DNA of 64,000 nt from Seonamhaeicola maritimus (GCF_008056315.1 NZ_VRKQ01000008.1:1630957-1694956); one strand, 5' to 3'; counted from the first letter of the stretch, positions 27,445-37,040 are shown. Numbers and translations: made by a program. Notes: generated from the letters alone by a model not told the origin.

Positions 27445-29841
27445 ATGGCGAAAATAAAACACAACAATTTTTTAGACACAGTAAACGAGGTTTTCACAGA
27501 TGCGAAACAAGAAGGTGTTATGCATTTGTATGCTCAAGGAGATGATTTTTCTGGAAGAACAATCGGTATTAATAATAGGAAACTATTTCATTTTGGAACC
27601 ACTGGATATTTGGGATTGGAACAGGACCCTAGACTGAAAGCCGCAGCTATAAATGCTATTTCTAAATACGGCACACAGTTTCCACTTTCCAAATCTTATA
27701 TCTCCAACCCACTCTATAAAGCATTGGAAGAGAAAGTTACCGAGATGTACCAGAATCCGATAATAATCACTAAAAATAGCACTTTAGGGCACATGGGAGT
27801 GATACCAAATGCTGTTAGCGACCAAGATGCTATTATTTTAGACCATCAGGTACATTGGAGCGTTCAAAGTGCTGCCAAAGTACTAAAGAACAGAAGTGTT
27901 CCCATTGATATGATTAGACATAACGATCTAAATATGCTGGAGGATAAGATAAGGTCGCTTTCTGATAAGCAACAAAGAATATGGTATATGGCTGATGGTA
28001 TCTATTCCATGTATGGTGATTTTGCACCGCTTAAAGATTTAAAATCCCTGTGTTTAAAATATCCACAATTACATCTTTATATTGATGATGTTCATGGAAT
28101 GAGTTGGATAGGGAAAAATGGAACAGGCTATGCTTTGAGTCAATTAGACGAGCTTTCTGAAAACATCTTATTATTTGGAACGCTAAGTAAGACTTTTGGA
28201 GCAAGTGGTGCCGTGCTAGTCTGTTCCAATAAGAAGATGTACCATGAAATAAAAACCTTTGGAGGACCTTTGACGTTTTCTGCGCAACTTGAGCCGGCTT
28301 CGGTGGCGGCGGCAACAGCCTCCGCGCAAATTCATTTAACACCTGAAATCTATGAGATTCAAAATGATTTGAGGGAGCGTATAGAATATTTTAACAACTT
28401 ATTAGAGGACACCGATTTGCCGCTTATTGATAAAAATAATTCTCCTGTCTTTTTTATTGGTACAGGCATGCCTAGGACAGGTTATAATTTTGTTAGCCGA
28501 CTCATGAAAGAAGGGTTTTATGTAAACCTGGGTATATTCCCCGCAGTACCCGTAAAGAATACTGGAGTGCGTATAACCATATCCAGACACAATGAGAAAT
28601 CGGAAATCGAAGATTTGGTTGCCGCCATGGTGTATCATTACCCAAAAGCTTTAGAAGATACTCATACCAACATCCAACGGGTATGCAAAGCATTTAAGTT
28701 AGAGGTAAAGTCAGTGGTAGAAGATAAAGAACAAGCAGAGGTTATCGTTAAAATTGAAGATTCCATCTTGAAAATTGATAAGACCTTATGGAATAATCAT
28801 GTTGGTAAGCATGGAGTTTATGATTGGGAGGGGCTTAAATTTTTGGAACAAACATTTAGAAATAATGAATTAAAAGAGCATAATTGGACGTTTCATTATG
28901 TGATTATATATGATAGTGGCCATAAGCCTATAATAGCAACCTTTTTGACCGTAGGGTTATGGAAAGATGATATGCTGGCAAAAGTAAGTGCTTCTAAAAC
29001 TATTGAAGAGGAAAGAAAAACAAATCCCTATTATTTAACATCCAAAGTACTGAGTATAGGCTCGCTCTTTACTGAAGGGAATCATTTATTTATTGATGAA
29101 GAGCATCCGTTAAAGCAGCAGGCGTTACATGCACTTATGCAATCTGTAGAAAGCTTGGAACAACGTTTTAAAGCGGAAATGGTCGTGCTTAGGGATTTTT
29201 CCGAAAAGGATAGCCTACACCCTTATTTTCAAGGCCAGGGTTTTGTTAGAGTTCAAATGCCTAATTCATGTAAAATTCATCTTGAAGTTAATGAAACTAT
29301 AGAAGAGTTTATAACAAAGTTATCATCAAGAAATAGGAGGCATTTACGAAAAGAAATATTGGAATATGAGCCTTTGTTAAAAATTGAAGTTATGAAAGCG
29401 TGTAACAAAGAGCAATTAAAACAAATCCAAGAATTATATGCTCAGGTACATCAAAATAATTTAGGACTGAATACGTTTTCCTTTCCAGAAAAATTATTTC
29501 TGAATATGTCTGAGCACCCTAATTGGGAATTTATTACAATTAGTTCACAAGATAAACCAACTCAAATTATTGGAGTTATGCTTTGTTATAACAATGAAAA
29601 TCATACATATGTACCTGCTTTTGTTGGCATGGACTATCAGTATCTCAGGGAATTTTATACCTATCGTCAGTTATTATATCAAACTATTAAACGAGGCATA
29701 GAATTAAAATTTAAGCATATTGATTTGGGAATGACAGCTTCTTTTGAAAAAAGAAAACTAGGAGCTTTAGTAGAAGAAAAATATGCCTATATACAAACGT
29801 CCGACAACTACACTATGGAACTCTTGGGTGTTTTAGAATGA
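27445..29841 (+). CDS. Alpha-oxoamine synthase fused to a GNAT-like acyltransferase domain
   Basis: 798 residues. Residues 1 to about 400 form a fold-type I PLP enzyme of the alpha-oxoamine synthase/serine palmitoyltransferase group: PLP-stacking His in DHQVHWS, D214/H217 in IDDVHG, and Schiff-base lysine K249 in GTLSKTFGASGA. Residues about 430-798 resemble a GNAT/FemAB-like acyl or aminoacyl transferase (RNRRHLRKEILEYE, IIGVMLCYNNENHTYVPAFVG). Such synthases join an amino acid to an acyl-CoA; CqsA, a relative, makes a quorum signal. The gene lies between AraC/DUF7793 and rteC. The product is unknown; a lipid-like or amino-ketone signal is inference. Confidence 0.78.
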   Translation: MAKIKHNNFLDTVNEVFTDAKQEGVMHLYAQGDDFSGRTIGINNRKLFHFGTTGYLGLEQDPRLKAAAINAISKYGTQFPLSKSYISNPLYKALEEKVTEMYQNPIIITKNSTLGHMGVIPNAVSDQDAIILDHQVHWSVQSAAKVLKNRSVPIDMIRHNDLNMLEDKIRSLSDKQQRIWYMADGIYSMYGDFAPLKDLKSLCLKYPQLHLYIDDVHGMSWIGKNGTGYALSQLDELSENILLFGTLSKTFGASGAVLVCSNKKMYHEIKTFGGPLTFSAQLEPASVAAATASAQIHLTPEIYEIQNDLRERIEYFNNLLEDTDLPLIDKNNSPVFFIGTGMPRTGYNFVSRLMKEGFYVNLGIFPAVPVKNTGVRITISRHNEKSEIEDLVAAMVYHYPKALEDTHTNIQRVCKAFKLEVKSVVEDKEQAEVIVKIEDSILKIDKTLWNNHVGKHGVYDWEGLKFLEQTFRNNELKEHNWTFHYVIIYDSGHKPIIATFLTVGLWKDDMLAKVSASKTIEEERKTNPYYLTSKVLSIGSLFTEGNHLFIDEEHPLKQQALHALMQSVESLEQRFKAEMVVLRDFSEKDSLHPYFQGQGFVRVQMPNSCKIHLEVNETIEEFITKLSSRNRRHLRKEILEYEPLLKIEVMKACNKEQLKQIQELYAQVHQNNLGLNTFSFPEKLFLNMSEHPNWEFITISSQDKPTQIIGVMLCYNNENHTYVPAFVGMDYQYLREFYTYRQLLYQTIKRGIELKFKHIDLGMTASFEKRKLGALVEEKYAYIQTSDNYTMELLGVLE

Positions 29842-29874
29842 TACCTCTTTAGAGCAGCTAAGATTTGTGTCTGA

Positions 29875-30714
29875 GTGAAATATCAAAAACATATTTTAGA
29901 ATTTGAAAGTAAATTAGAATCTTTGGAATCTTGCAAAGATGATATTTTGCACAAGGCTGAACATGGTATTGCCCATACTGAAACATGCATTAAAAAACTT
30001 CGAAATGAAGTGGTTCAAAAAGGGTTTATTTCAACTCAAGAAGAAATACATTTCTTTAAGCATATTAAGCCACAAATCTTTAGCAAGCTCATTTACTATG
30101 TTAAACTGTTTAATATTGAAAGCAAACGTCCTAGAAGCAGCTCTAAATTTCAGGTTAAATATTTAAACCATCAAATAAACAAACTTCAGCTCTACTTCAA
30201 TGAAAATTTAGAGTTTTATCACTACTATCGCAGAGGAGCAACAACCTTAGATGAACAATATTTTGTTCGGGGGAAGTCCGATTTGCGATCTTCAACAGAA
30301 TCTTTTCACGCATTTATAGACGAGCAATTCTCAACTTGTCAGGATAGTACTGTGGCAACCATAATAGCATTTGATATGTTGATTGTGTACTTAAAGCAGG
30401 AAATTGAAAAATTAGAAGCGCATAAGGATACTATAAAAACAAATACCATGAGGGAGACATCTAAACTATTTTGGACTGGAAGTAAGACAGAATTAATTGA
30501 ACTAATCTATGCCTTAGATAGCAGCGGTTCAATTAATAGTGGCACTGCTGATATTAAAATGGTGGCATCCGCATTTGAACAACTTTTTAATATAGATCTA
30601 GGGCATTACTACCATACGTTCATAGAAATAAGGGCTCGAAAATGTAGTAAAACGAAGTTCTTAGACAAGCTGATTGACTTACTAAAGCGACGTTTTGATG
30701 AGGCAGATCAATAA
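29875..30714 (+). CDS. rteC: RteC-family regulator of ICE excision
   Basis: 279 residues from a GTG start at 29875. The C-terminal domain is clearly RteC: WTGSKTELIELIYALDSSG, then FEQLFNIDLGHYYHTFIEIR, then KFLDKLIDLLKRR. In CTnDOT, RteC binds an inverted repeat and switches on the excision genes. Here an excisionase-like HTH gene starts 270 bases downstream, and the intervening DNA carries a 12-base inverted repeat. Start choice is uncertain because no ATG lies near. Confidence 0.88.
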   Translation: MKYQKHILEFESKLESLESCKDDILHKAEHGIAHTETCIKKLRNEVVQKGFISTQEEIHFFKHIKPQIFSKLIYYVKLFNIESKRPRSSSKFQVKYLNHQINKLQLYFNENLEFYHYYRRGATTLDEQYFVRGKSDLRSSTESFHAFIDEQFSTCQDSTVATIIAFDMLIVYLKQEIEKLEAHKDTIKTNTMRETSKLFWTGSKTELIELIYALDSSGSINSGTADIKMVASAFEQLFNIDLGHYYHTFIEIRARKCSKTKFLDKLIDLLKRRFDEADQ

Positions 30715-30865
30715 CCCCAAGGTGCCCCCAAGTTGGGATAATTATTGGACCTCTGAAATCATATTTTTTACGAGTAATTGTGAGTTTATTGTAGTACGCC
30801 TCATGCTATTCTATTATAAATATCTCTCAAAATAAATGGAAGAAAAAAAGCCCCACCTTGGGGTT
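30713..30865 (+). promoter_or_regulatory. Inverted repeat between rteC and the excisionase-like gene
   Basis: AACCCCAAGGTG (30713-30724) is repeated inverted as CACCTTGGGGTT (30854-30865), 129 bases apart. It lies immediately upstream of the HTH gene and overlaps the rteC stop. By analogy with CTnDOT it is a candidate RteC-binding control region; it might also shape mRNA structure. Confidence 0.5.
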
Positions 30866-30984
30866 AACTATGGATTAAGTATGCATATTCTTATTCAAAT
30901 TTGTCAAACGAAAGTCAAATCGAAGCAAAGTCGTCATTAAAAAATGTGATCATTGGCGGCTTTGTTTTAAAAAACATTTAAAGT

Positions 30985-31263
30985 ATGGCAGCAACAATTA
31001 TTACCACCGAAGATCTTCGGGAATTCAAAATGGAACTACTTGATGATATCAAACAATTACTCAGTAGTCAATCTGGTCAAGTAACAAAGAAATGGTTAAA
31101 ATCACCTGAGGTAAGAGATTTATTGGGCATTTCACCTGGGACCTTACAAAACCTGCGAATTAATGGCACATTGCCATATACCAAAGTAGGAGGCGTATTG
31201 TATTATGATTATCAGGAAATCATGCAAGTGCTAGAAGATAACAGAATTCATAACAAATTTTAA
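30985..31263 (+). CDS. MerR/excisionase-type helix-turn-helix protein
   Basis: 92 residues. An N-terminal helix is followed by a HTH_17 domain (KWLKSPEVRDLLGISPGTLQNLR, quoted in part: KSPEVRDLLGISPGTL, then TLPYTKVGGVLYYDYQEI). The form matches Xis-like proteins of Bacteroidetes ICEs. It follows rteC and leads a tight three-gene run with a winged-helix-like gene and an ATPase gene. Its likely role is excision directionality or control of these genes. Confidence 0.78.
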   Translation: MAATIITTEDLREFKMELLDDIKQLLSSQSGQVTKKWLKSPEVRDLLGISPGTLQNLRINGTLPYTKVGGVLYYDYQEIMQVLEDNRIHNKF

Positions 31264-31266
31264 GGA

Positions 31267-31797
31267 TTGCAAGAAATCAATTACATCAAACATCTCAATG
31301 CTGTGTTTGAACAGTTTTCTAAGGACACTCGTTTGAATCCAACACATATTAGCCTCTATGTTGCTTTATTTCAGTTATGGAATAGCAATTTCTTTAAAGA
31401 CGAATTTTATATCAATCGAGAAGAAGTGATGTCATTTTCTAAGATAGGCTCTAAGAGTACGTACCACCGCTGCATTAAAGAATTAAGTCATTGGAATTAT
31501 ATTCTATACGCGCCATCGCATAACCCATTTAAGGGAAGTAGAATTAAGATGTTCGATTTTGGGACAAGCTCTAGACAAGCTCTGTACCTAAGTCGTACCA
31601 ATATCGAGACAAGCAGTGGACAAGCACTGGTACCTATAAACAAACATATACAAACTATAGAAAACAATAAAAACTTAAACAAACAGCAAAATTTAAATTT
31701 TTCAAATTCCGAATCAAAAAACAAACAAGAATCAACTGTCCCATATCAGGACAACTTAAAAACAGCGACAGATAAAAATTATAATGAGCCCCTATGA
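31267..31797 (+). CDS. Winged-helix-like ICE maintenance protein
   Basis: 176 residues from TTG 31267, three bases after the HTH stop. The first 110 residues look like a winged-helix of the replication/transcription type (LNPTHISLYVALFQLW, then SKIGSKSTYHRCIKELSHW); the tail is rich in Asn, Gln and Ser and disordered. It overlaps the next gene by ATGA at 31794-31797. Homologous genes sit beside rteC in many Bacteroidetes ICEs. Role likely in excised-circle replication or regulation, unproven. Confidence 0.65.
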   Translation: MQEINYIKHLNAVFEQFSKDTRLNPTHISLYVALFQLWNSNFFKDEFYINREEVMSFSKIGSKSTYHRCIKELSHWNYILYAPSHNPFKGSRIKMFDFGTSSRQALYLSRTNIETSSGQALVPINKHIQTIENNKNLNKQQNLNFSNSESKNKQESTVPYQDNLKTATDKNYNEPL

Positions 31798-32456
31798 AAT
31801 ACCCAACACCGCATATCATCATGGAAGGGAATACAAAGTTTACCTTGGGTAGTATCCAAAGAAATAAGATTCTCTATGACTTTGATAAAATTCTCCTTTA
31901 TCTCAATGCCAAAGGCAAGCTCATGTTTGGGGAAACTTTTAAGCTTTATGATGAAGACCGGGATACCTTGTTCAAACTATGTAATTATTTTATCAGGGAT
32001 GAAGCCAACTGTAAAAAACTGAATATTGATGTCAATAAAGGTATTTTACTCAGTGGCCCTGTAGGTTGTGGAAAAACCAGCTTGATGAAATTGCTTAGAC
32101 ATATTGTACCCTACCAAAAGCCTTATAAAATGATTCCGGCTCGTAATGTGGTTTTTGGGTTTAACCATATTGGTTATAAAACCATTGAGGACTATGGAAA
32201 CGGGCAATATTTCTGCTTTGATGATTTAGGGATAGAACCAATAGGTAGGCATTATGGAAAAGATTGTAATGTCATAGGGGAAATTCTGTTATCACGTCAT
32301 GATTTGTTTCTAAAGCATCATGTAAAAACACATGGAACGACCAACCTTAATGCCAAGGAGTTGGAAGATAAATATGGTAACCGGGTACGATCTAGGATGC
32401 GGGAGTTGTTTAATTTGGTGGCTTTTGAAAGAGATTCTCGTGATAAGAGAAATTGA
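31794..32456 (+). CDS. AAA ATPase of DnaC/IstB type
   Basis: 220 residues. Walker A is SGPVGCGKTSLMK and Walker B is YFCFDDLGIEP, with arginines in the C-terminal NRVRSRMRELFN helix that fit an arginine finger. Small ATPases like this load helicases or assist transposition. Its start overlaps the previous gene, so it is translated from the same transcript and probably acts with the winged-helix-like protein in replication of the excised element. Confidence 0.75.
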   Translation: MKYPTPHIIMEGNTKFTLGSIQRNKILYDFDKILLYLNAKGKLMFGETFKLYDEDRDTLFKLCNYFIRDEANCKKLNIDVNKGILLSGPVGCGKTSLMKLLRHIVPYQKPYKMIPARNVVFGFNHIGYKTIEDYGNGQYFCFDDLGIEPIGRHYGKDCNVIGEILLSRHDLFLKHHVKTHGTTNLNAKELEDKYGNRVRSRMRELFNLVAFERDSRDKRN

Positions 32457-32703
32457 TAACATTTGTGCTATAATGTTCTGCGTTATGTAACTTGATCTTT
32501 GGCTAAAAGCGAAAGTTGTTACTACAGTTTCTTAAAAAGATTTATTCTAAAAAGTTTCTTCTACAAAGTTAATGGAACACTTTTTATGCGACGACGTAGG
32601 TGGGAAGCATAGTGTGTGGAATGGAAATTCTATGTATTGTCTACTATTTTTTTATTACTGCACTAATTAATTTAAATCAATTATTCATTAAAAACCTATT
32701 TGA

Positions 32704-32775
32704 CTATAAAATTATAGCCAAGAACTTGGCTATAAGAAAATAGTTAAGTATATTTGCATGACTATAATTTTATAG
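32704..32775 (+). promoter_or_regulatory. Promoter with operator-like palindromes for the STAND/Sel1 ATPase gene
   Basis: A -33 TTGG (32727-32730 region) and -7 box TATATTTG (32749-32756) form a good Bacteroidetes promoter. A perfect 11-bp-arm palindrome (32712-32722 with 32725-32735) covers the -33 element. CTATAAAATTATAG (32704-32717) recurs inverted as CTATAATTTTATAG (32762-32775) at the start site. This geometry suggests tight repression. In the rest of 32457-32795 I see nothing else. Confidence 0.65.
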
Positions 32776-32795
32776 TTAAGTAAAAATATTGAATA

Positions 32796-35762
32796 ATGAA
32801 CGCAGAAAACACCTGGAATAAGAAAACAATTGACTTTGTTTATAACCCAGATAATCAGTCTAAAATTCAACTAATAGACAGCTTTGTGGTACGCCTTGGT
32901 ACATTCTCAAAGATTTTCAATGAAATTAAAGGTTCGAAAATGACTTCACATAAGAAGCATTTTATGTTAGAAGGAAAAAGAGGGATGGGAAAAACAACCA
33001 TGCTTCTTAGAATGGGATATGAGATAGAAAATGATAAAAATCTAAATGATTGGCTAATACCAATTGTGTTTAATGAAGAAGAATATAGTATTAGACGTCT
33101 TTATAAACTATGGGAAAGAGTTGCTCTTTTGTTGGAGGAAAAAGAAATGATTTTTACTGGTATATATGATGAAATGGATTTGAATTTCTCAAAATGTGAT
33201 GATGAGCAAGATTATGAATTAACAATCTTTAATTTGTTGAATGATAAACTTTCTGACGAAGGCAAAAAAATCATCTTGTTCATAGATAATTTCGGAGATA
33301 TATATAAAAAATTTAATAAGCAAGAAGTACAAAGATTGATAGATGTCTTAAAATCAAAATCGAATTTTAGAATATTTGGAGCTTCATCAAATGTAATTTC
33401 AGATTTTCATGATGACAATCATCCTTTTTCTAATCTTTTTAAAGTTAAGCGTTTAAAAGGATTAAAGAAACTAGAAACACAAGAGCTGTTATTAAAACTT
33501 GGAGAAGCTTATGGTGAAGGTCATATTAAGAATATAATAATCAACCAACCAGGTAGAATTGAGGCTTTAAGAAGGTTGACTGGAGGTGTAATAAGGACGA
33601 TAGTTTTACTTTCAGATATTTTTGTTGATCAAAATCAAGGAAGTGCATTTTCAGATTTAGAAGCTATTCTAGATAGGGTGACACCTCTATATAAGCACAG
33701 AATGGATGACTTGCCTGCGCAACAACAAGAAATAGTAGAAGCAATTGCATTCTCATGGGACGCTATTAATGTAAATGAAATAAGCCAAAAAACAAGAATT
33801 GTTAGCAAAACAGTTTCTGCTCAGTTATTTCAAATGGAGAAAAATGAAATAATTAAGAAAAAATCAACGAATAATAAAAATCACTTCTATCAACTTAGTG
33901 AGCGCTTTTTTAATATTTGGTATTTGATGAGACATGGAAGAAAAGGGGATAGAAGGAAAGTTGTTTGGTTGGTACGTTTTCTTGAAGATTGGTGTGATGA
34001 AGGTGAATTAATAACACGCGCAGAAAGGCATATTGAAATGCTAAAATCAGGTGACTATAATGTAAATGGTGCGTACTATATGACAGAGGCTTTAGCTTCA
34101 ACCAAAACTTTGCCAAAAAAAGATCAAGACAAACTTATTAAAGTGACTAGAACATTTCTAGCAGATAACAATAGTGAGTTTTTACAACATATGACTGAGT
34201 CTGATTTAGAAATAAATGAGAAGGCAGAGGGTTTTTACAAACAGGGTCTTTATGAATCTTGTCTAGAACTATTATTAAAAATGAAAGACAAAGATTTTTT
34301 TAAGATTGCTAACTGTAATGCTTTCTTGAAGAGACATGATAAAGCTAAAGATTATTATTTAAAGTCTATTGAAAAAGGAACAGTTGCCGCTATGAATAAT
34401 CTTGGTGTTCTTTATGAAAATTATTACAAAGATTTCTCTAAAGCTAAAGAGTACTATTTAATGGCTTATGTAAATGGTAGTAGCGATGCAATGTTAAAGC
34501 TAGGTAACTTATTCTATTTTAGAATCAAAGAATATGATACTTCTGAAAAATATTATTTGGAGGCAATAGAGAATGACTTAATTGAAGCTAATTATAGATT
34601 AGGAAATCTACATTATTACCAGCATAATGATTTTGACAAAGCTGAAGAATTTTATTTAATAGGGGCTCAAGGTGATTGTCCTGATGCTATGTATAGACTT
34701 GCCAACTTATACAATTTTGATACTGACAACCATAAAAAGGCCGAAGAGTATTATTTAATGGCTATTAAGAATGGAAATGAATCGGCTTATTATGGATTGG
34801 CTTTATTATATGATTTTAAACTCAATAATTTAGAAGAGGCAGAATTATTTTATAAAAAAGCAGTTGATTTCGAAAAAGGATATGCATTAGTTAGACTTGC
34901 TAAATTTTATGCACTAAAACTGAAAGATTTTGAAAAAGCTGAGAGATATTTTTTAGAAGCTATTAATCATGAGATTGAAGACTCATATTTCGGTTTGGCA
35001 GGATTATATGCATACGATTTAAAAGATTTTGAAAAAGCAGAGCATTACTATTTAAAGGCTGTTGAAAAGGACAATGTTAATGCGATGTATGGATTGGCGG
35101 AATTATATAAATACGAATATGAAAATTATGAGCAAGCTGAATATTATTATTTAAAAGCTATTGAAAATGGTCATGAAAAATCCTTAACGGAGCTTGGAGA
35201 TTTATATCATTTGATTGAAGACTTCAAACAGGCTGAAAAATATTATTTAATAGGAATAGATAAGGGTAATACTAAAGCAATGAATAATCTAGCCTATTTG
35301 TATTACACAGAAAAAGTAAAACCTAAAGAAGCATTAGAAATCTCAGAACTTTCCTATAAGAATGAAGTAGATACTTTTACAGATCAAAATATGTTAGATG
35401 CAGCAAGACTAACTTATGCAAAAAATCTTTTATGGAACGAAAGGTATGTCGATTCAAAAAAGATTGCTGAATATTTCATGCATGATGAAAAGTTTTTAAG
35501 TAATTATAGAGAATTTTTTAGTGATTATTTATACCTGCTTATTGCAAAAGGAGAGTTTCAATTTGTATATGATTACTTTAATAATGAAAAAAGTAATGAA
35601 CTGAACATTAAAGATAGGCTAAAGCCAATATGGTATGCACTTGTTTCTTTTCTTAGAGATGATTTACCTAATGAGTATTTAAGAATGGGTGAAGAGCTTG
35701 AAGAAACAGTTGTTGAAATAATAGAAAAAATTAATAAAATGGAAATAGAATATTCAATTTAA
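32796..35762 (+). CDS. STAND-like ATPase with Sel1/TPR repeats, candidate defense protein
   Basis: 988 residues. Walker A is GKRGMGKT (60-67) and Walker B region is IILFIDNFG (D164, Asn where Glu is usual). A winged helix follows (about 310-365, EISQKTRIVSKTVSAQLFQ), then from about 470 to 880 more than ten Sel1/TPR-like repeats with a FEKAEXYYLKAIENG pattern. NTPase-sensor-repeat proteins of this form act as phage sensors (AVAST and related STAND proteins), but no nuclease or TIR effector is fused. It stands alone between its own promoter and terminator, next to a CBASS pair. Its codon use is more AT-rich than the tra genes. Function is inference. Confidence 0.7.
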   Translation: MNAENTWNKKTIDFVYNPDNQSKIQLIDSFVVRLGTFSKIFNEIKGSKMTSHKKHFMLEGKRGMGKTTMLLRMGYEIENDKNLNDWLIPIVFNEEEYSIRRLYKLWERVALLLEEKEMIFTGIYDEMDLNFSKCDDEQDYELTIFNLLNDKLSDEGKKIILFIDNFGDIYKKFNKQEVQRLIDVLKSKSNFRIFGASSNVISDFHDDNHPFSNLFKVKRLKGLKKLETQELLLKLGEAYGEGHIKNIIINQPGRIEALRRLTGGVIRTIVLLSDIFVDQNQGSAFSDLEAILDRVTPLYKHRMDDLPAQQQEIVEAIAFSWDAINVNEISQKTRIVSKTVSAQLFQMEKNEIIKKKSTNNKNHFYQLSERFFNIWYLMRHGRKGDRRKVVWLVRFLEDWCDEGELITRAERHIEMLKSGDYNVNGAYYMTEALASTKTLPKKDQDKLIKVTRTFLADNNSEFLQHMTESDLEINEKAEGFYKQGLYESCLELLLKMKDKDFFKIANCNAFLKRHDKAKDYYLKSIEKGTVAAMNNLGVLYENYYKDFSKAKEYYLMAYVNGSSDAMLKLGNLFYFRIKEYDTSEKYYLEAIENDLIEANYRLGNLHYYQHNDFDKAEEFYLIGAQGDCPDAMYRLANLYNFDTDNHKKAEEYYLMAIKNGNESAYYGLALLYDFKLNNLEEAELFYKKAVDFEKGYALVRLAKFYALKLKDFEKAERYFLEAINHEIEDSYFGLAGLYAYDLKDFEKAEHYYLKAVEKDNVNAMYGLAELYKYEYENYEQAEYYYLKAIENGHEKSLTELGDLYHLIEDFKQAEKYYLIGIDKGNTKAMNNLAYLYYTEKVKPKEALEISELSYKNEVDTFTDQNMLDAARLTYAKNLLWNERYVDSKKIAEYFMHDEKFLSNYREFFSDYLYLLIAKGEFQFVYDYFNNEKSNELNIKDRLKPIWYALVSFLRDDLPNEYLRMGEELEETVVEIIEKINKMEIEYSI

Positions 35763-35775
35763 GAGTTTTAAACAA

Positions 35776-35810
35776 AAAAAAGTCCCAACATTCGACCGGA
35801 AGGACTTTTT
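35776..35810 (+). terminator. Terminator after the STAND/Sel1 gene
   Basis: Stem AAAAAGTCC (35776-35784) with GGACTTTTT (35802-35810), ending in a T-run, right after the stop codon. Confidence 0.8.
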
Positions 35811-35920
35811 AGATTGAAAGTGAGTAGTATAATGTAAAGGATACTACCCCATATTTTGTAGGTGCAATATAAACTATAATATCTTCTCTACAAAATATCA
35901 TAATATCCTTTCACGGTTTA

Positions 35921-35948
35921 TGCAATAACGTCCGTAATCGTTATTGCA
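35921..35948 (+). promoter_or_regulatory. Perfect inverted repeat upstream of the CBASS operon
   Basis: TGCAATAACG (35921-35930) and CGTTATTGCA (35939-35948) with an 8-base spacer, 30 bases before the cyclase start. Candidate operator, or an extragenic palindrome at the boundary of the cargo unit. Confidence 0.5.
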
Positions 35949-35978
35949 ATTATAAAATTAATAAAGAGAAAAACTATT

Positions 35979-37040
35979 ATGAGTAAGAATTACAAAAATT
36001 TAGCAACAAGGGTTAGAGAAAGATTAAATCCCGAAAACATAAGTTTTCAAAAAGCTTTAAATGAAGATTTATCTACAATTTCTTATAGTGATTTACTAGT
36101 TTATATTAGGTTGGCTATGAATGCAGTTCCACCAGATTATACAGCTAAAAGTAAAGAGGCTGGAGAAATGGTTAAAAAACATTTGAGTAAAGAATTGATT
36201 GATGTTGTATACAAATATCAAGGTTCTGTTATGACTGACACACATATAAAAGGTGCTAGTGATATAGACTTATTAGTGATTACTAGCAAGTATTATCGTA
36301 TTGCTTGGGGGAAATTAAATAACATTTTAAATAATTTTTCTTTAAAACAGAAGTATTATCAAAGTCAGATTTCAAAATTAGAAAGAGAAGCTGCATTAGG
36401 TAATTATCAGGGGAATGCCTTAGAGGATTTAAGAAAATTAAGGTTAGATAGTGAAATAATATTACAAAGAATATATCAGGAGTGTGATATTACTAAGCCT
36501 AAAGCCATTAAAATCAAAAATTTAAATTTAAATAGGGAAGTCGATACTGTCATTGCTAATTGGTACGATAGTGTAGATTCTATAATAAATGATAGAGGAG
36601 ATTACAGAGGTGTACAAATCTACAATAAAGACAAACATGATAGAGGGGAGGTAAGTTTTCCTTTTTTAAGTATCTCAAGAATTAATAATAGAAGCTCGCA
36701 GACTAACGGACGTTTAAAGAAAATGATAAGGTTTATAAAAAACCTAAAAGAAGATTCAGGTCATGATATTGATTTGAATAGCTTTGAAATAAATGCAATT
36801 TGTTATGATATTAATATCGACATTTATAAAGATAAAAGCTTCTTTGAGTTAGTAGTTGTCATTTACAATCAATTAAAGAGTTTAGCAAATGATTCAACTC
36901 ACGCTGATAAATTAATTTCTGTCGATGGAACGGAGACAATATTTAGAGGTAAACCCGAAAAAATAGAACATTTAAAGCTCATACTGAGTGAAGTAGAGAG
37001 CATCTATATAGATTTACATTTAATGAAAAAAGCAATATGA
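35979..37040 (+). CDS. CD-NTase of a STING-type CBASS (probable cyclic dinucleotide synthase)
   Basis: 353 residues of polymerase-beta-like nucleotidyltransferase. The metal site shows as G82-S83, then DID at D95/D97 (KGASDIDLLVIT), and a third acid near D189 (NREVDTVIANW). This is the order seen in bacterial cGAS/DncV-like enzymes. The next gene starts inside its stop codon (ATGA) and encodes a STING effector. STING-linked CD-NTases described so far make c-di-GMP, so that is the expected product. It would be inactive until phage infection. It lies on an ICE between a STAND-type gene and small unknown genes. Confidence 0.85.
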   Translation: MSKNYKNLATRVRERLNPENISFQKALNEDLSTISYSDLLVYIRLAMNAVPPDYTAKSKEAGEMVKKHLSKELIDVVYKYQGSVMTDTHIKGASDIDLLVITSKYYRIAWGKLNNILNNFSLKQKYYQSQISKLEREAALGNYQGNALEDLRKLRLDSEIILQRIYQECDITKPKAIKIKNLNLNREVDTVIANWYDSVDSIINDRGDYRGVQIYNKDKHDRGEVSFPFLSISRINNRSSQTNGRLKKMIRFIKNLKEDSGHDIDLNSFEINAICYDINIDIYKDKSFFELVVVIYNQLKSLANDSTHADKLISVDGTETIFRGKPEKIEHLKLILSEVESIYIDLHLMKKAI

